A DNA stretch of 64,000 nt from Robiginitalea myxolifaciens (GCF_900115205.1 NZ_FOYQ01000001.1:124001-188000), one strand, 5' to 3'. Shown: positions 41,763 through 51,144, numbered from the stretch's first letter. Notes: generated by a model not told the origin, from the letters alone. Made by a program: numbers and translations.

Positions 41763-42898
41763 TTACTCATGTCCTTTCTTCCATTGATAATAAGGGGGGC
41801 GGTCCCTCTCGAAGCTGTACTCAACTAATCGAGGAACTATCACGAATTCGCCCAGATTATTCAATCCAATTATTAACAAAAATTACCGATGATCCGTTCT
41901 TAAATTCCTTTAAGAATCAAAATGCTGAAATATACAATTTGTCCTATGATAAGCTGGGTAGACTTGAGGACTTTAAAGGTGTAGTCAATACTATTAAAAG
42001 TTCAATTTTCCACGGTCATGGAATTTGGCAATTACCTGTTCATCAAATGGCTTCTTATTCAAGAATGAACAAAATTCCTTACCTGATTTCGCCTAGAGGG
42101 ATGTTAGAGCCTTGGTCACTAAAACAAAAGAGACTAAAAAAGAATGTCGCTCTAAAACTCTATCAAAGACTAGATTTGGAAAAGGCTAATTGTATTCATG
42201 CCACATCGGAGCTTGAAGCAAAAAGCATAAGAAAATTGGGATTAAATAATCCCATAGCGATTATACCTAACGGAATACCATTACAATACCCCATTAGTGA
42301 ATTCGATAAGGTAGAGAATGGGAGGCGGGAAATTTTATTCCTTTCAAGAATTCATCCTAAAAAAGGAATAGAAAACCTAATACAAGCTTGGTCCATGATT
42401 CCTGAAAGTGAAAGAAAAGAATGGAAAGTAAATGTTGTTGGAAATGGTCAAGAAAACTATATCAAATCATTAAAGAATCTTGTAAAAGAAAATAATCTAC
42501 AAAGTAGTATTGATTTTTCTCCACCCATATATGGGGCCAAAAAACAAGAACTTTTTAATCGTGCGGAAATCTTTGTCCTTCCCACTTATACTGAAAATTT
42601 TGGAATAGTAGTCACAGAGTCGTTAGCCTCAGGCACTCCGGTCATTACTACAAAAGGGGCACCGTGGCATGATTTAGAAATTTATAATTGCGGTTGGTGG
42701 ATCGACATTGGCGTCCTTCCGTTATTTAAAGTTTTAAGAGAGTCCATAAAATTACCCAAAGAGGATTTAAAATCTATGGGAATAAATGGCAGAAAACTAA
42801 TTGAATCAAAGTATGACATTAGTATAACTGGGAATCAAATGGCTCGGCTTTACGAATGGCTGGAAAGAGACGATCCAAAACCAGACTTTGTGGTATGA
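41756..42898 (+). CDS. Glycosyltransferase, GT4 family
   Basis: This 380-residue GT-B protein starts with VITHVLSSIDNKGGGPSRSC, the acceptor-side glycine-rich loop. LISPRGMLEPWSLKQKRLKK follows, and the donor domain has EILFLSRIHPKKGIENLIQA and YTENFGIVVTESLASGTPVI, with the E-x7-E pair. The SPRGMLEPW block is typical of exopolysaccharide GT4 enzymes encoded next to WcaF-like acetyltransferases. It overlaps its neighbours at both ends (seven bases upstream, ATGA downstream), so expression is coupled. Confidence 0.92.
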   Translation: MVITHVLSSIDNKGGGPSRSCTQLIEELSRIRPDYSIQLLTKITDDPFLNSFKNQNAEIYNLSYDKLGRLEDFKGVVNTIKSSIFHGHGIWQLPVHQMASYSRMNKIPYLISPRGMLEPWSLKQKRLKKNVALKLYQRLDLEKANCIHATSELEAKSIRKLGLNNPIAIIPNGIPLQYPISEFDKVENGRREILFLSRIHPKKGIENLIQAWSMIPESERKEWKVNVVGNGQENYIKSLKNLVKENNLQSSIDFSPPIYGAKKQELFNRAEIFVLPTYTENFGIVVTESLASGTPVITTKGAPWHDLEIYNCGWWIDIGVLPLFKVLRESIKLPKEDLKSMGINGRKLIESKYDISITGNQMARLYEWLERDDPKPDFVV

Positions 42899-43848
42899 TA
42901 AGCATACTAATTCCTTGCTTCAATAGTGAGCAGCATCTAGCACAATGTCTCAATTCTGTTATTAGTCAGAGTAAAAGGGATTTTGAAGTGATGGTGGTAA
43001 ACGATGGTAGTACGGATAATACTGATGTTATATTGAATGAATTTCAAAAGACTGACAAAAGAATAAAAGTATTCAATCAAACAAATAAAGGGATCTATCT
43101 AGCCCGTAAAAGAGCTATCCAAGAAGCAAATTATGATTATATAGTTCATTTAGATTCAGATGACTACTTATTACCCAATGCAATAGAAATTCTTTGGGCA
43201 AAAATGAAAAACTCAGAATATGATATCGTTGTTTCTAACCACTATCAAATAACTGGTGATAAGAAAGTCCTTATTAACAATGAGATTGGGGATGGTGGTA
43301 ATATAGATGCTATTAAAAATCTACTTAATGGAGGCTTAACTAGTTATTTATGGGGGAGGTTATTCAAAAAAAGTGTTTTTCAAGAAATTTCGATACCAAA
43401 AACTGGTAGGATTTATACCGAAGATGTGCTTACAAATCTGGCAATCTTTAGTGCTCAGGATTTAAAAATAGGTATAGTCAATGAACCAACAGTATGTTAT
43501 AGAGTTCATACGGATCTCAATTCCTACTCACGAGCGCCTCAAAATGTTCAAGCAATTTTTGATGAGGTTCAAGTGGTAAAGAAAATGCTTGAGGCGGGAG
43601 GCTCTATTCAAAAATTCGATAATGAGTATGCAGGTTATAAATCAAGAAGCTGGGTGCTCTATTGCCGGATGAATGGATTAAAGGTCAAAAGTCGGGAGTA
43701 CAGATGGGGTATATTTAAAGAAAACTTTTTCAAAGGCTTTATACACATGCCTTTTTATCAACGGATCGAGCTAATAGCATATACTATTAATCCCATGTTA
43801 GGAAGGATTTCTACCAAATCAATGAAATGGATAAAGGATCGACTTTAG
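42895..43848 (+). CDS. Glycosyltransferase, GT2 family (paralogue of 44429)
   Basis: This 317-residue GT-A protein starts MISILIPCFNSEQHLAQCLN. The nucleotide-binding VNDGSTDNTD follows, then the HLDSDDYLLPNA metal motif. The middle and C-terminus (SYLWGRLFKKSVFQE, FKENFFKGFIHMPFYQRIEL, NPMLGRI) closely parallel the product of the gene at 44429, indicating duplication within the cluster. The start was placed at 42895 (ATGA with the previous stop) since the longer frame adds residues before the first strand. It ends 22 bases inside the next gene. Confidence 0.92.
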   Translation: MISILIPCFNSEQHLAQCLNSVISQSKRDFEVMVVNDGSTDNTDVILNEFQKTDKRIKVFNQTNKGIYLARKRAIQEANYDYIVHLDSDDYLLPNAIEILWAKMKNSEYDIVVSNHYQITGDKKVLINNEIGDGGNIDAIKNLLNGGLTSYLWGRLFKKSVFQEISIPKTGRIYTEDVLTNLAIFSAQDLKIGIVNEPTVCYRVHTDLNSYSRAPQNVQAIFDEVQVVKKMLEAGGSIQKFDNEYAGYKSRSWVLYCRMNGLKVKSREYRWGIFKENFFKGFIHMPFYQRIELIAYTINPMLGRISTKSMKWIKDRL

Positions 43849-44387
43849 ATTTACAGAACTACAAGAATCGCTTGGGTTTAAAAAACAAAGCAGGGCGAGC
43901 AATATGGTTTGTAGCATATTGGCTTCTTTTTAGACCATTTGCTGGACGCCCCTTGCAGTTTTGGAGAAATTTAATTCTTAGAATATTCGGAGCGAAAATC
44001 ACAGGTAATCCTTTGGTATTCGCTTCCGCCAAAATTTGGGCTCCCTGGAATCTTGAAATAAACAACGCTTGTATTTCGTACAACTGCAGAGTATACAATG
44101 TAGACAAGGTTATAATAGAGGAATTTGCGGTAATTTCTCATAACGTTCACTTGTGTTCTGCTTCACACGATATTTCTAGCCCTACCTACGAACTTGTTCA
44201 TGAACCTATTCGAATAGGTAAACAAGCCTGGGTGGCGGCAGATTCCTTTATCGGTCCGGGAATAGATGTAGGTGAAGGAGCGGTCGTTGCGGCAAGAGCA
44301 GTAGTAACCAAGGACGTTGCTCCTTGGACAGTTGTAGGGGGCAATCCTGCCGTTAAGTTAAAAGAACGAACCATAAACAAAACCTAG
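43827..44387 (+). CDS. WcaF-type hexapeptide-repeat acetyltransferase
   Basis: This 186-residue protein has a helical N-terminus (AIWFVAYWLLFRPF) that probably lies on the membrane, and left-handed beta-helix hexapeptide repeats from about residue 60 (ITGNPLVFASAKIWAPWNLE, VIIEEFAVISHNVHLCSASH, GAVVAARAVVTKDVAPWTVV). The histidine in LCSASHD corresponds to the catalytic histidine of these enzymes. It would add acetyl groups to sugars of the repeat unit. Its position beside GT4 genes matches other exopolysaccharide loci. It overlaps the GT2 gene upstream by 22 bases. Confidence 0.9.
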   Translation: MDKGSTLDLQNYKNRLGLKNKAGRAIWFVAYWLLFRPFAGRPLQFWRNLILRIFGAKITGNPLVFASAKIWAPWNLEINNACISYNCRVYNVDKVIIEEFAVISHNVHLCSASHDISSPTYELVHEPIRIGKQAWVAADSFIGPGIDVGEGAVVAARAVVTKDVAPWTVVGGNPAVKLKERTINKT

Positions 44388-44428
44388 GATCATAGACTGA
44401 GGCAGAATTCCTGGGCTTCTTATTTCTC

Positions 44429-45391
44429 ATGAGAGTTTCCATTCTTATTCCGGCATACAATTGCGAAAGGCATATAGGTAGATGCCTGGAGTCTGCTATA
44501 GGGCAATCTTATCCTGAGTTGGAAATTGTTGTGGTAAATGATGGCAGCGAAGATTCAACAAGTGAAATAATTCAAACCTTCGCTGAGGCTGATTCAAGGG
44601 TTATATATATCGATCAAGATAACCAGGGCACTTATATGTCTCGGAAAAACGCTTTAAAAATCGCTTCAGGGGAATTAGTCTCAATTCTGGATGCTGATGA
44701 TTTTCTTGAACCGGATGCAATCGAAAAGTTGGTATCGTGTTATGAGCGAACCTCTGCAGATATTGTTGTGGGGAACTTCTGTCAACATCGCCATGGAGGA
44801 AAACGATTGATAAAAAATGCTATCCCAATCAATCCAGATCAACTGAGTAATTTGAGGTATCTTCTTTTGGGAAAGTTACAGGTTTATCTTTGGGGTAGAT
44901 TATATAAAAGAAATATCCTTGAGCAAGTAAATCTTCCGATTACCCGGGCATTATCAGAAGACACCTTGGCAAACATTCAAATTTTTGCCACACTGAATCC
45001 ATCAATTGCCTACCTCGATGAAACGGTAATCAATTATGTGATACATGATTCTAATATATCCTATTCAACGAATCCTGTAGCTGTAGAGAAGTATTTTGAT
45101 GAATTCAAGTACCTCACTGAAATCTTAGAGGAAAATAACCTTATTTCCCCTCTTAAAACTGAGCTGGCATTCTATAAGTGTAATATGTGGATAGGGTATA
45201 GCAGAAAAAACGGTAAGAAACTCTACCAGAAAAGCTATCGAAAAGAATACTTTAAAGAAAATTACTTCCTGGCAAAACCCTTTCTTTCTCCTTTGATGAA
45301 AGTTGAGATGCAGGCTTATAATGTTAGTCCATTACTGGGAAGGGCTTTTTTTAGATTTATGAATAGCATAAAGGCAATTCTGAGGTTTTGA
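44429..45391 (+). CDS. Glycosyltransferase, GT2 family (paralogue of 42895)
   Basis: This 320-residue GT-A protein begins MRVSILIPAYNCERHIGRCL, with VVNDGSEDSTSEI and SILDADDFLEPDAIEKL motifs. It parallels the 42895 product through VYLWGRLYKRNILEQVNLP, the SEDTLANIQIFA segment and the C-terminal FKENYF and SPLLGRA. The two probably add related sugars or arose by recent duplication and divergence. A 41-base gap before it is the largest in the AT-rich block after the flippase. Its TGA overlaps the TTG start of the next gene. Confidence 0.92.
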   Translation: MRVSILIPAYNCERHIGRCLESAIGQSYPELEIVVVNDGSEDSTSEIIQTFAEADSRVIYIDQDNQGTYMSRKNALKIASGELVSILDADDFLEPDAIEKLVSCYERTSADIVVGNFCQHRHGGKRLIKNAIPINPDQLSNLRYLLLGKLQVYLWGRLYKRNILEQVNLPITRALSEDTLANIQIFATLNPSIAYLDETVINYVIHDSNISYSTNPVAVEKYFDEFKYLTEILEENNLISPLKTELAFYKCNMWIGYSRKNGKKLYQKSYRKEYFKENYFLAKPFLSPLMKVEMQAYNVSPLLGRAFFRFMNSIKAILRF

Positions 45392-46236
45392 AGCATCTAA
45401 AAAACAAGACAATACCAGTCTCTGTCATCATTCCCGCAAAGAATGAAGAAAAAAACATAAAGAGTTGTCTTGAGGCACTACAAGACTTCTCTCAAATTAT
45501 TGTTGTTGATTCCAATAGTACCGATGGTACTAAAACAATTGTCGAAAGTTTGGGAGCAGCATATGTGAACTTTGAATGGAATGGCAAATTTCCAAAAAAA
45601 CGTAACTGGATTCTTCAGAATTTTGATTTCAAACACGATTGGGTTCTCTTTCTGGATGCAGATGAGATTATAACTCCAAAATTCCAAGATGAACTTAGTC
45701 GCGCAATTAACAACTCGCACTTTGATGGCTATTGGCTGAAGTACACCAACCACTTCATGGGCAAAAGGCTAAGATTCGGTGATTCCATGCGTAAGTTGGC
45801 CTTATTTAAAAGGCAAGTAGGCGCCTACGAACGAATCGATGAAGAGCATTGGAGTAATCTCGATATGGAGATACATGAACACCCAATAATAGAAGGAAAA
45901 GTTGGCAAGATCAACAGTCCAATAATCCATAATGACTACAGGGGTTTAGCTCATTATATTTCAAAACATAATTCCTATTCCTCCTGGGAAGCCAGAAGAT
46001 ATTTACAACTTAAACGAGATTCTCAAAATAGTCTCAACTTCAGACAAAAGGTGAAGTATAGGCTTCTCTCACTAGGCTTGCTACCTATTGTGTATTTCAT
46101 TTCTTCATACGTGATTAAGGGTGGATTTTTGGATGGTAAAGAAGGACTAGCTTTTGCCAAATTAAAGGCAAACTATTTTTATCAGATTCAGCTTAAAATA
46201 GCGGAATTTTCCTACAATAATTTAAATATCAAATGA
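45388..46236 (+). CDS. Glycosyltransferase, GT2 family (WaaE/KdtX-like)
   Basis: This 282-residue protein has VSVIIPAKNEEKNIKSCLEA, then IIVVDSNSTDGTKTIVE and the metal motif WVLFLDADEIITPKF. The following YWLKYTNHFMGKRLRFGDSM block is typical of the WaaE/KdtX-like branch, which adds glucose-type residues to lipid-linked sugars. The start is TTG at 45388, overlapping the previous stop in a TTGA arrangement; no ATG lies near. The C-terminus has a hydrophobic stretch (LLSLGLLPIVYFISSYVI) probably touching the membrane. Confidence 0.9.
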   Translation: MKHLKNKTIPVSVIIPAKNEEKNIKSCLEALQDFSQIIVVDSNSTDGTKTIVESLGAAYVNFEWNGKFPKKRNWILQNFDFKHDWVLFLDADEIITPKFQDELSRAINNSHFDGYWLKYTNHFMGKRLRFGDSMRKLALFKRQVGAYERIDEEHWSNLDMEIHEHPIIEGKVGKINSPIIHNDYRGLAHYISKHNSYSSWEARRYLQLKRDSQNSLNFRQKVKYRLLSLGLLPIVYFISSYVIKGGFLDGKEGLAFAKLKANYFYQIQLKIAEFSYNNLNIK

Positions 46237-46988
46237 CCCTCACCCTTATCACAGCTACCTACGATAGTGCTGAAACTTTGGAAGCTTGCCTGAATTCCGT
46301 AGCTATGCAGGACTACAAGCAGGTGGAGCATCTGATTATTGACGGTGGGTCTTCCGATGGGTCAAAACAAATCGTATATGGCTATCAAAGTAAAATACCA
46401 GGTTTAAAGTGGTTCTCAGAACCCGACCAAGGTATTTACGATGCCCTAAACAAAGGGATTAACAAAGCAAGAGGTGATGTCATTGGTTTCCTGCACTCGG
46501 ACGATTTACTCCCACATAGCCGTGTGTTATCCAGTATTGCAAAAAGCATTGATCAAAACAATACCGACGGCCTTTACGGCGATTTAAAATATGTTTCAAA
46601 AGAAGATCCTACACGGGTAATCCGCTATTGGAAAAGCCAACCCTTTAATCCCAAACTTCTGAGACGGGGATGGATGCCCGCCCATCCCACCTTCTTCCTT
46701 AAAAGAGATGTTTATAGAAAACATGGGAAATTTAATTTGAAATACAAGATTTCAGCAGACTATGATTTTATGCTTCGAGTGCTTCGGGACCCTGAATTGA
46801 GCTTTAATTATCTCCCCAAAGTGCTGGTACACATGCGGACAGGAGGTGCGAGCAACAAAAGTCTTAGTAATCTTATTCAAAAGTCCAAGGAGGATTATCA
46901 GGTCATGCGAGATCACAATTTTCGCATTCCCTTATGGTCGCTGACCCTTAAAAATATCTCCAAAATAGGTCAGTTCCTAAATAAATAA
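46233..46988 (+). CDS. Glycosyltransferase, GT2 family (WcaE-like)
   Basis: This 251-residue GT-A protein begins MTLTLITATYDSAETLEACL. The motifs LIIDGGSSDGSKQI and GFLHSDDLLPHS (metal site) follow, with GWMPAHPTFFLKRDVYRKHG in the acceptor region. This compact form with the HPTFF segment is typical of WcaE-type glycosyltransferases in exopolysaccharide loci. It is coupled to the upstream gene by ATGA. Composition rises slightly in G+C towards its end. Confidence 0.92.
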   Translation: MTLTLITATYDSAETLEACLNSVAMQDYKQVEHLIIDGGSSDGSKQIVYGYQSKIPGLKWFSEPDQGIYDALNKGINKARGDVIGFLHSDDLLPHSRVLSSIAKSIDQNNTDGLYGDLKYVSKEDPTRVIRYWKSQPFNPKLLRRGWMPAHPTFFLKRDVYRKHGKFNLKYKISADYDFMLRVLRDPELSFNYLPKVLVHMRTGGASNKSLSNLIQKSKEDYQVMRDHNFRIPLWSLTLKNISKIGQFLNK

Positions 46989-47001
46989 GGTTCAGTATAC
47001 G

Positions 47002-48756
47002 TTGCAACGCAAGACAAGCATAAAGAAGATAGAACTAATCAAAGGCCGAAAATATCGGGAGGATATTGATGGGCTTCGTGCTATTGCGGTACTTGCCGTA
47101 ATTATTTTCCATTTTGGGCATTTACCTGCAGGATATCTGGGGGTAGATATCTTTTTCGTCATTAGCGGATTCCTGATTACCGGGATAATTTATAAGGAAC
47201 ATCTCAGTGGTAAGTTTTCCTTAAAGGACTTCTACTTAAGGAGAATTAAAAGAATTATTCCATTAGTACTATTTATTTGCACAGTTGCATTGGTCTTGGG
47301 TATTGCTTTTATGCTACCTGACGATCTCGAGAACCTCGCACAAAGTGTTATTGCGACTAATTTTTTCAATAATAACACGCTCCAAATCCTTACTACCAAA
47401 AACTATTGGGACGTTGTCAATGAATTCAAGCCCTTAATGCACACCTGGAGTTTGGGTATTGAAGAGCAATATTACCTGGTCTATCCATTTCTATTTCTAA
47501 TGCTGGGAAGGCTTAATTCAAAATGGATTTTATGGAGTTTGATAGCCCTAACGCTTTTATCACTGGGGTTGTTTGTTAGCCCGTTTCCCGAATACATTAA
47601 ATTCTACACTTTGCCCTTCAGATTTTTCGAACTTTCAATTGGGGGTGTTGCGGCAATCATTCTTAACGGCAGGTTGATTCAACATAATTTCAGTCCATTT
47701 TTCCTAGTATTACTAGCTGGATGCCTGATTTTTGGACTGAATTTTATCCCTGAATCCCCACTTCTCGTAATAACGGTATTGTTAACCTGTGGTGTACTGA
47801 TCACAGCCAATAGAACCTCGATAATCTCTAAATATTTGCTTGAGAACCGGCTTATGGTTTTCATTGGAAAAATCAGTTTTAGCCTTTATATGTGGCATCA
47901 GGTTTTACTAGCTTTTGCTAGAACTACTGTTTACCATGAAATTAATATAGGCGGATATGCCCTCATTTTTGCCCTTACCATAGTTTTCTCCGCACTAACG
48001 TATTATTTAATTGAGCAGCCCTTTAGAAAGAGATTCTCCACCAAGACAGTACTGGTTTCTGTCCTTGTTGCCTTTATAGTTACAACGGGGGTGTCATACT
48101 ACATTTATAAGGTCGGTGGTGTAATTCGGGACATTCCAGAATTGGGGTTGACTTTTGGTCAGGGACAGAGAAATATTCATGCGAAGTATAATGACCGAAT
48201 AAATAGCATTGGTTTAGACTTTAAAAAAGAACCTAACAAATTAAAGGTCCTGATCGTGGGTAATAGCTTTGCTAGGGATTGGGCAAACGTCCTTCTGGAG
48301 AGTAAAAATAAAGACCGTATTGATATTTCCTATTCACCAATAATTCAAAATGAAACAGTGTACTTTTCGACAGAAGCAGATATCATATTTATCTCGGAAA
48401 TAGAAAAACATACAATTCTTACGAGTGACTTGCCTATTAATAAAATTTGGTATGTAGGTACAAAGAACTTCGGAATAAACAATGGTTTGTTTTATAATTA
48501 TTCAGGACAAGATTACTGTCAACAGAGAACCAAAATGGAAAGTGGATATTTGCTAAAAAATGATTCACTAAAGATGCTTTGGGGCGATCGTTATATTGAT
48601 TTGATTTCAAGGATAATTGATGATAATGGAACTGTCCCGGTATTCGAAGATGATTGCATGTTCATTAGTCAAGACTGTAGACATCTCACCAAAGCGGGTG
48701 CCAAATTTTTTGCTCATTTATTCGAGGATGAACTAGATGAGATTTTAGAGAAATAG
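47002..48756 (+). CDS. Membrane acyltransferase fused to an SGNH-like domain (OafA/OatA type)
   Basis: This 584-residue protein has an acyltransferase-3 domain with about ten helices. It starts YREDIDGLRAIAVLAVIIFH (arginine and histidine of the active site) and carries TWSLGIEEQYYLVYP near 155. After a last helix near residue 365 comes a periplasmic domain with VLIVGNSFARDW (the GNS block of SGNH hydrolases) at about 413-425 and DCRHLTKAGAKFF near 560 as the Asp/His block. It should O-acetylate the polysaccharide across the membrane. The start is TTG at 47002; an in-frame stop at 46978 and absence of an ATG before the first helix leave no better choice. Confidence 0.9.
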   Translation: MQRKTSIKKIELIKGRKYREDIDGLRAIAVLAVIIFHFGHLPAGYLGVDIFFVISGFLITGIIYKEHLSGKFSLKDFYLRRIKRIIPLVLFICTVALVLGIAFMLPDDLENLAQSVIATNFFNNNTLQILTTKNYWDVVNEFKPLMHTWSLGIEEQYYLVYPFLFLMLGRLNSKWILWSLIALTLLSLGLFVSPFPEYIKFYTLPFRFFELSIGGVAAIILNGRLIQHNFSPFFLVLLAGCLIFGLNFIPESPLLVITVLLTCGVLITANRTSIISKYLLENRLMVFIGKISFSLYMWHQVLLAFARTTVYHEINIGGYALIFALTIVFSALTYYLIEQPFRKRFSTKTVLVSVLVAFIVTTGVSYYIYKVGGVIRDIPELGLTFGQGQRNIHAKYNDRINSIGLDFKKEPNKLKVLIVGNSFARDWANVLLESKNKDRIDISYSPIIQNETVYFSTEADIIFISEIEKHTILTSDLPINKIWYVGTKNFGINNGLFYNYSGQDYCQQRTKMESGYLLKNDSLKMLWGDRYIDLISRIIDDNGTVPVFEDDCMFISQDCRHLTKAGAKFFAHLFEDELDEILEK

Positions 48757-48793
48757 ATATTTCTTTTAACCTTTTCCATAGCCCCTCCTCTGA

Positions 48794-48801
48794 AATCTTT
48801 G
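48794..48801 (+). promoter_or_regulatory. Weak -7 element before the Wzc gene
   Basis: AATCTTTG differs from TAnnTTTG at one position and lies 34 bases before the ATG at 48835. It suggests that the kinase gene can be expressed apart from the AT-rich block. Confidence 0.3.
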
Positions 48802-48834
48802 TTATTTTTATCCCTCGCTTAGGCCCCAAAAGCA

Positions 48835-51144
48835 ATGGCAGAATCAACCTTTGAAATAGACCTGGAAGAAAGCGGTCAGGGACAGGACCTTAAAAGTCTT
48901 GTGTCCCGATACCTCAAATACTGGCCCTGGTTCGTCGCTGGAGTTATCCTATGTGTTGCCCTGGGCTTCCTGTACATGCGTTATGCGCCGGTGACCTACG
49001 AATCCACCGCTAAGATCGAAATCTTAAACGAGGAGGAAGGGATCAATATCAATTCCGACGCCCTTTCCTTATTGGGGACTGGGTCTTCCATCAACATGGA
49101 AAACGAAATGGAAGTACTTCACTCCTATCGCATTTTGCGGCAGGTAGTGGTGGCCTTAAATCTCGATGTAAGCTATTATCAGGTCGGTAATGTAAAGACT
49201 ACGGAAATCTGGAATCCGCCTTTTGCCGTTACCAAATTAATCCAGGAGGATAGCCTTCAGAATTCCTTGAGCTACACCCTGGTCATTAATGGAAACGAAG
49301 CCGTAATAACCGACGAGAACGAGCGTTCCCGAACAGTGGCCGTGGATGTTCCGGAATCAGGTGCAGCAGGATATCCTTTTGACTTGGTCTTGCGCCCAGA
49401 CACCACTCCGAAGGATTACGCAGACAAAGAATTTAAAATAGTCCTGATGCCCCTGAAACAGGCGGTAATGAACCTGGCGCAGCAAATCCGGATCGAACCG
49501 GTTAATAAGAACAGTGAAATCCTTGCCTTATCGATTCGCGGCGAATCCGTTGAGCGTTCGGAATCCATCCTCAATGAGCTCATTGCGAAATTCAACCAGG
49601 ATGGGATTGCAGACCGGCAATTGGTATCTAAACGTACTCTTGACTTTATCGATGAGCGATTTGTAAGCCTTTCTCAAGAGCTGGATTCCATAGAAGTGGG
49701 CAAGGAAGATTTTAAACGGATCAACGAGCTCTCGGAGATTTCCTCAGATGTGGATTTCTCGATACAACAATTGGGTTCTGCACGCGATGAAGCCACGCAG
49801 CTGGAAACCCAGGTAAGCCTAGCAAATTTACTTAAGAAAGCAGTTACGGACCAATCCTCCTATGACCTCCTTCCAGTCGATGTAGGCCTTGAAAACAGCG
49901 GACTTAATTCAATGGTCGCCGAATACAATCAAAATGCCATTGAGCGGGAACGCTTGTCTGCAAGTGTAGGGGCGAACCACCCTACCCTGATCTCGATCTC
50001 CAACCAGATGCAGCAGGCGCGGTTGAACATCCTGAAAACGATCAATATTTACCAGACCCAGTTACGGCTTTCCCTGCGCCAGCTCAATCGGGAACGCAGC
50101 CGGGCGAATACGGCATTCTCCAGCCTCCCTGAAAAAGAAAAAATCCTTCGCTCCATAGAGCGGCAGCAAAGTATCAAAGAGAACCTATTTGTATTGCTGC
50201 TACAAAAACGGGAAGAGGCCGCCCTGAATTACGCGGTTACTGCCCCATCGATCAAAGTGATCGATTACGCCCTGACGGATAGCGAACCGCTTTCCCCTAA
50301 AAAACGCATTGTATACCCGATGTCCCTGATGCTGGGGATGTTTGTGCCCTTTATTTTCCTCTACCTCCGCTTCTCGCTTTCCAACAAGGTAGAAGAGCGG
50401 GCCGATTTGGTGAAAATAGAACCGGCCATCCCAATAATCGGGGAGATTCCTTCCTACCGCAAGGGGAAAGAAATTATCCGCGAAAAGGATCGCACCGTGC
50501 AGGCGGAATCGTTCCGTATCCTCAGTACCAATCTGGAGTATTTAGGTGGAAAGAACGTGGCTTCCGAAGCACCGGCTTTCGAGAATGCTTCCTGCATTCT
50601 GGTTACTTCTGCAGTAAAGGGAGAAGGGAAGTCTTCCGTGGCCCTGAACCTGGCCCTCGCGAGTGCTGAGATGAACAAACGCGTCCTGTTAATTGGTGCG
50701 GATTTGCGCAATCCCGGCCTGGCCAAATACGTAAAGCCACAGAACTATGCGTACGGTCTCGGAGATTACCTCACCGACTCCAAACTCAATACTTCGGATG
50801 TAATCATTGCGGGCAGCCACAACCATGAACAACTGGACATTTGCCTGAGTGGTAAGTTACCAGAGAACCCGGTGAAGTTGCTCTCTGGTTTGCGATTTGG
50901 TTCCTTTATCCGGGAGGTTTCCCGAAACTACGACCTGGTTATCCTGGATACCGCTCCCTGCATGTCAGTCGCCGATACCCTGCAAATTGCGCGTTATGCA
51001 GATGCTACCCTCTTTGTCGTACGAGCGGGCTATTCCGACAAAAACATGGTAAAATATTCCCGGGAGCTGCACCAGAAGAACCAGTTGCCTCAAATGGCCT
51101 ATGTCCTTAATGATATGGGCTCGCTAAAGTCGCGGAAGTACTAG
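48835..51144 (+). CDS. Wzc-type polysaccharide co-polymerase with BY-kinase domain
   Basis: This 769-residue protein has a first membrane helix at about 30-50, a Wzz-type periplasmic domain (VTYESTAKIEILNEEEGINI onward) with long coiled coil at about 270-450, and a second helix near 500 (MSLMLGMFVPFIFLYLRF). The cytosolic kinase has Walker A SAVKGEGKSS (about 592-601), Walker A' LLIGADLRNP, and Walker B LVILDTAPC. The C-terminus, unlike enterobacterial Wzc, has only one tyrosine at the very end (SLKSRKY). It controls chain length and export. No Wza-type export protein gene adjoins it. It overlaps the convergent subunit-3 gene by four bases. Confidence 0.92.
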   Translation: MAESTFEIDLEESGQGQDLKSLVSRYLKYWPWFVAGVILCVALGFLYMRYAPVTYESTAKIEILNEEEGININSDALSLLGTGSSINMENEMEVLHSYRILRQVVVALNLDVSYYQVGNVKTTEIWNPPFAVTKLIQEDSLQNSLSYTLVINGNEAVITDENERSRTVAVDVPESGAAGYPFDLVLRPDTTPKDYADKEFKIVLMPLKQAVMNLAQQIRIEPVNKNSEILALSIRGESVERSESILNELIAKFNQDGIADRQLVSKRTLDFIDERFVSLSQELDSIEVGKEDFKRINELSEISSDVDFSIQQLGSARDEATQLETQVSLANLLKKAVTDQSSYDLLPVDVGLENSGLNSMVAEYNQNAIERERLSASVGANHPTLISISNQMQQARLNILKTINIYQTQLRLSLRQLNRERSRANTAFSSLPEKEKILRSIERQQSIKENLFVLLLQKREEAALNYAVTAPSIKVIDYALTDSEPLSPKKRIVYPMSLMLGMFVPFIFLYLRFSLSNKVEERADLVKIEPAIPIIGEIPSYRKGKEIIREKDRTVQAESFRILSTNLEYLGGKNVASEAPAFENASCILVTSAVKGEGKSSVALNLALASAEMNKRVLLIGADLRNPGLAKYVKPQNYAYGLGDYLTDSKLNTSDVIIAGSHNHEQLDICLSGKLPENPVKLLSGLRFGSFIREVSRNYDLVILDTAPCMSVADTLQIARYADATLFVVRAGYSDKNMVKYSRELHQKNQLPQMAYVLNDMGSLKSRKY

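Larger units (their letters stand above)
38061..48756. other. AT-rich polysaccharide biosynthesis block
   Basis: From the flippase gene to the acyltransferase gene the DNA is markedly richer in A+T than on either side. A hand count of 40861-40920 gave 15 G+C in 60, against 31 in 60 at 31201-31260. The edges coincide with the initiating transferase and the Wzc gene, both of normal composition. Ten genes lie in one direction, most overlapping by 4-42 bases. This is the pattern of a serotype-like cassette exchanged between conserved flanks. Confidence 0.8.
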
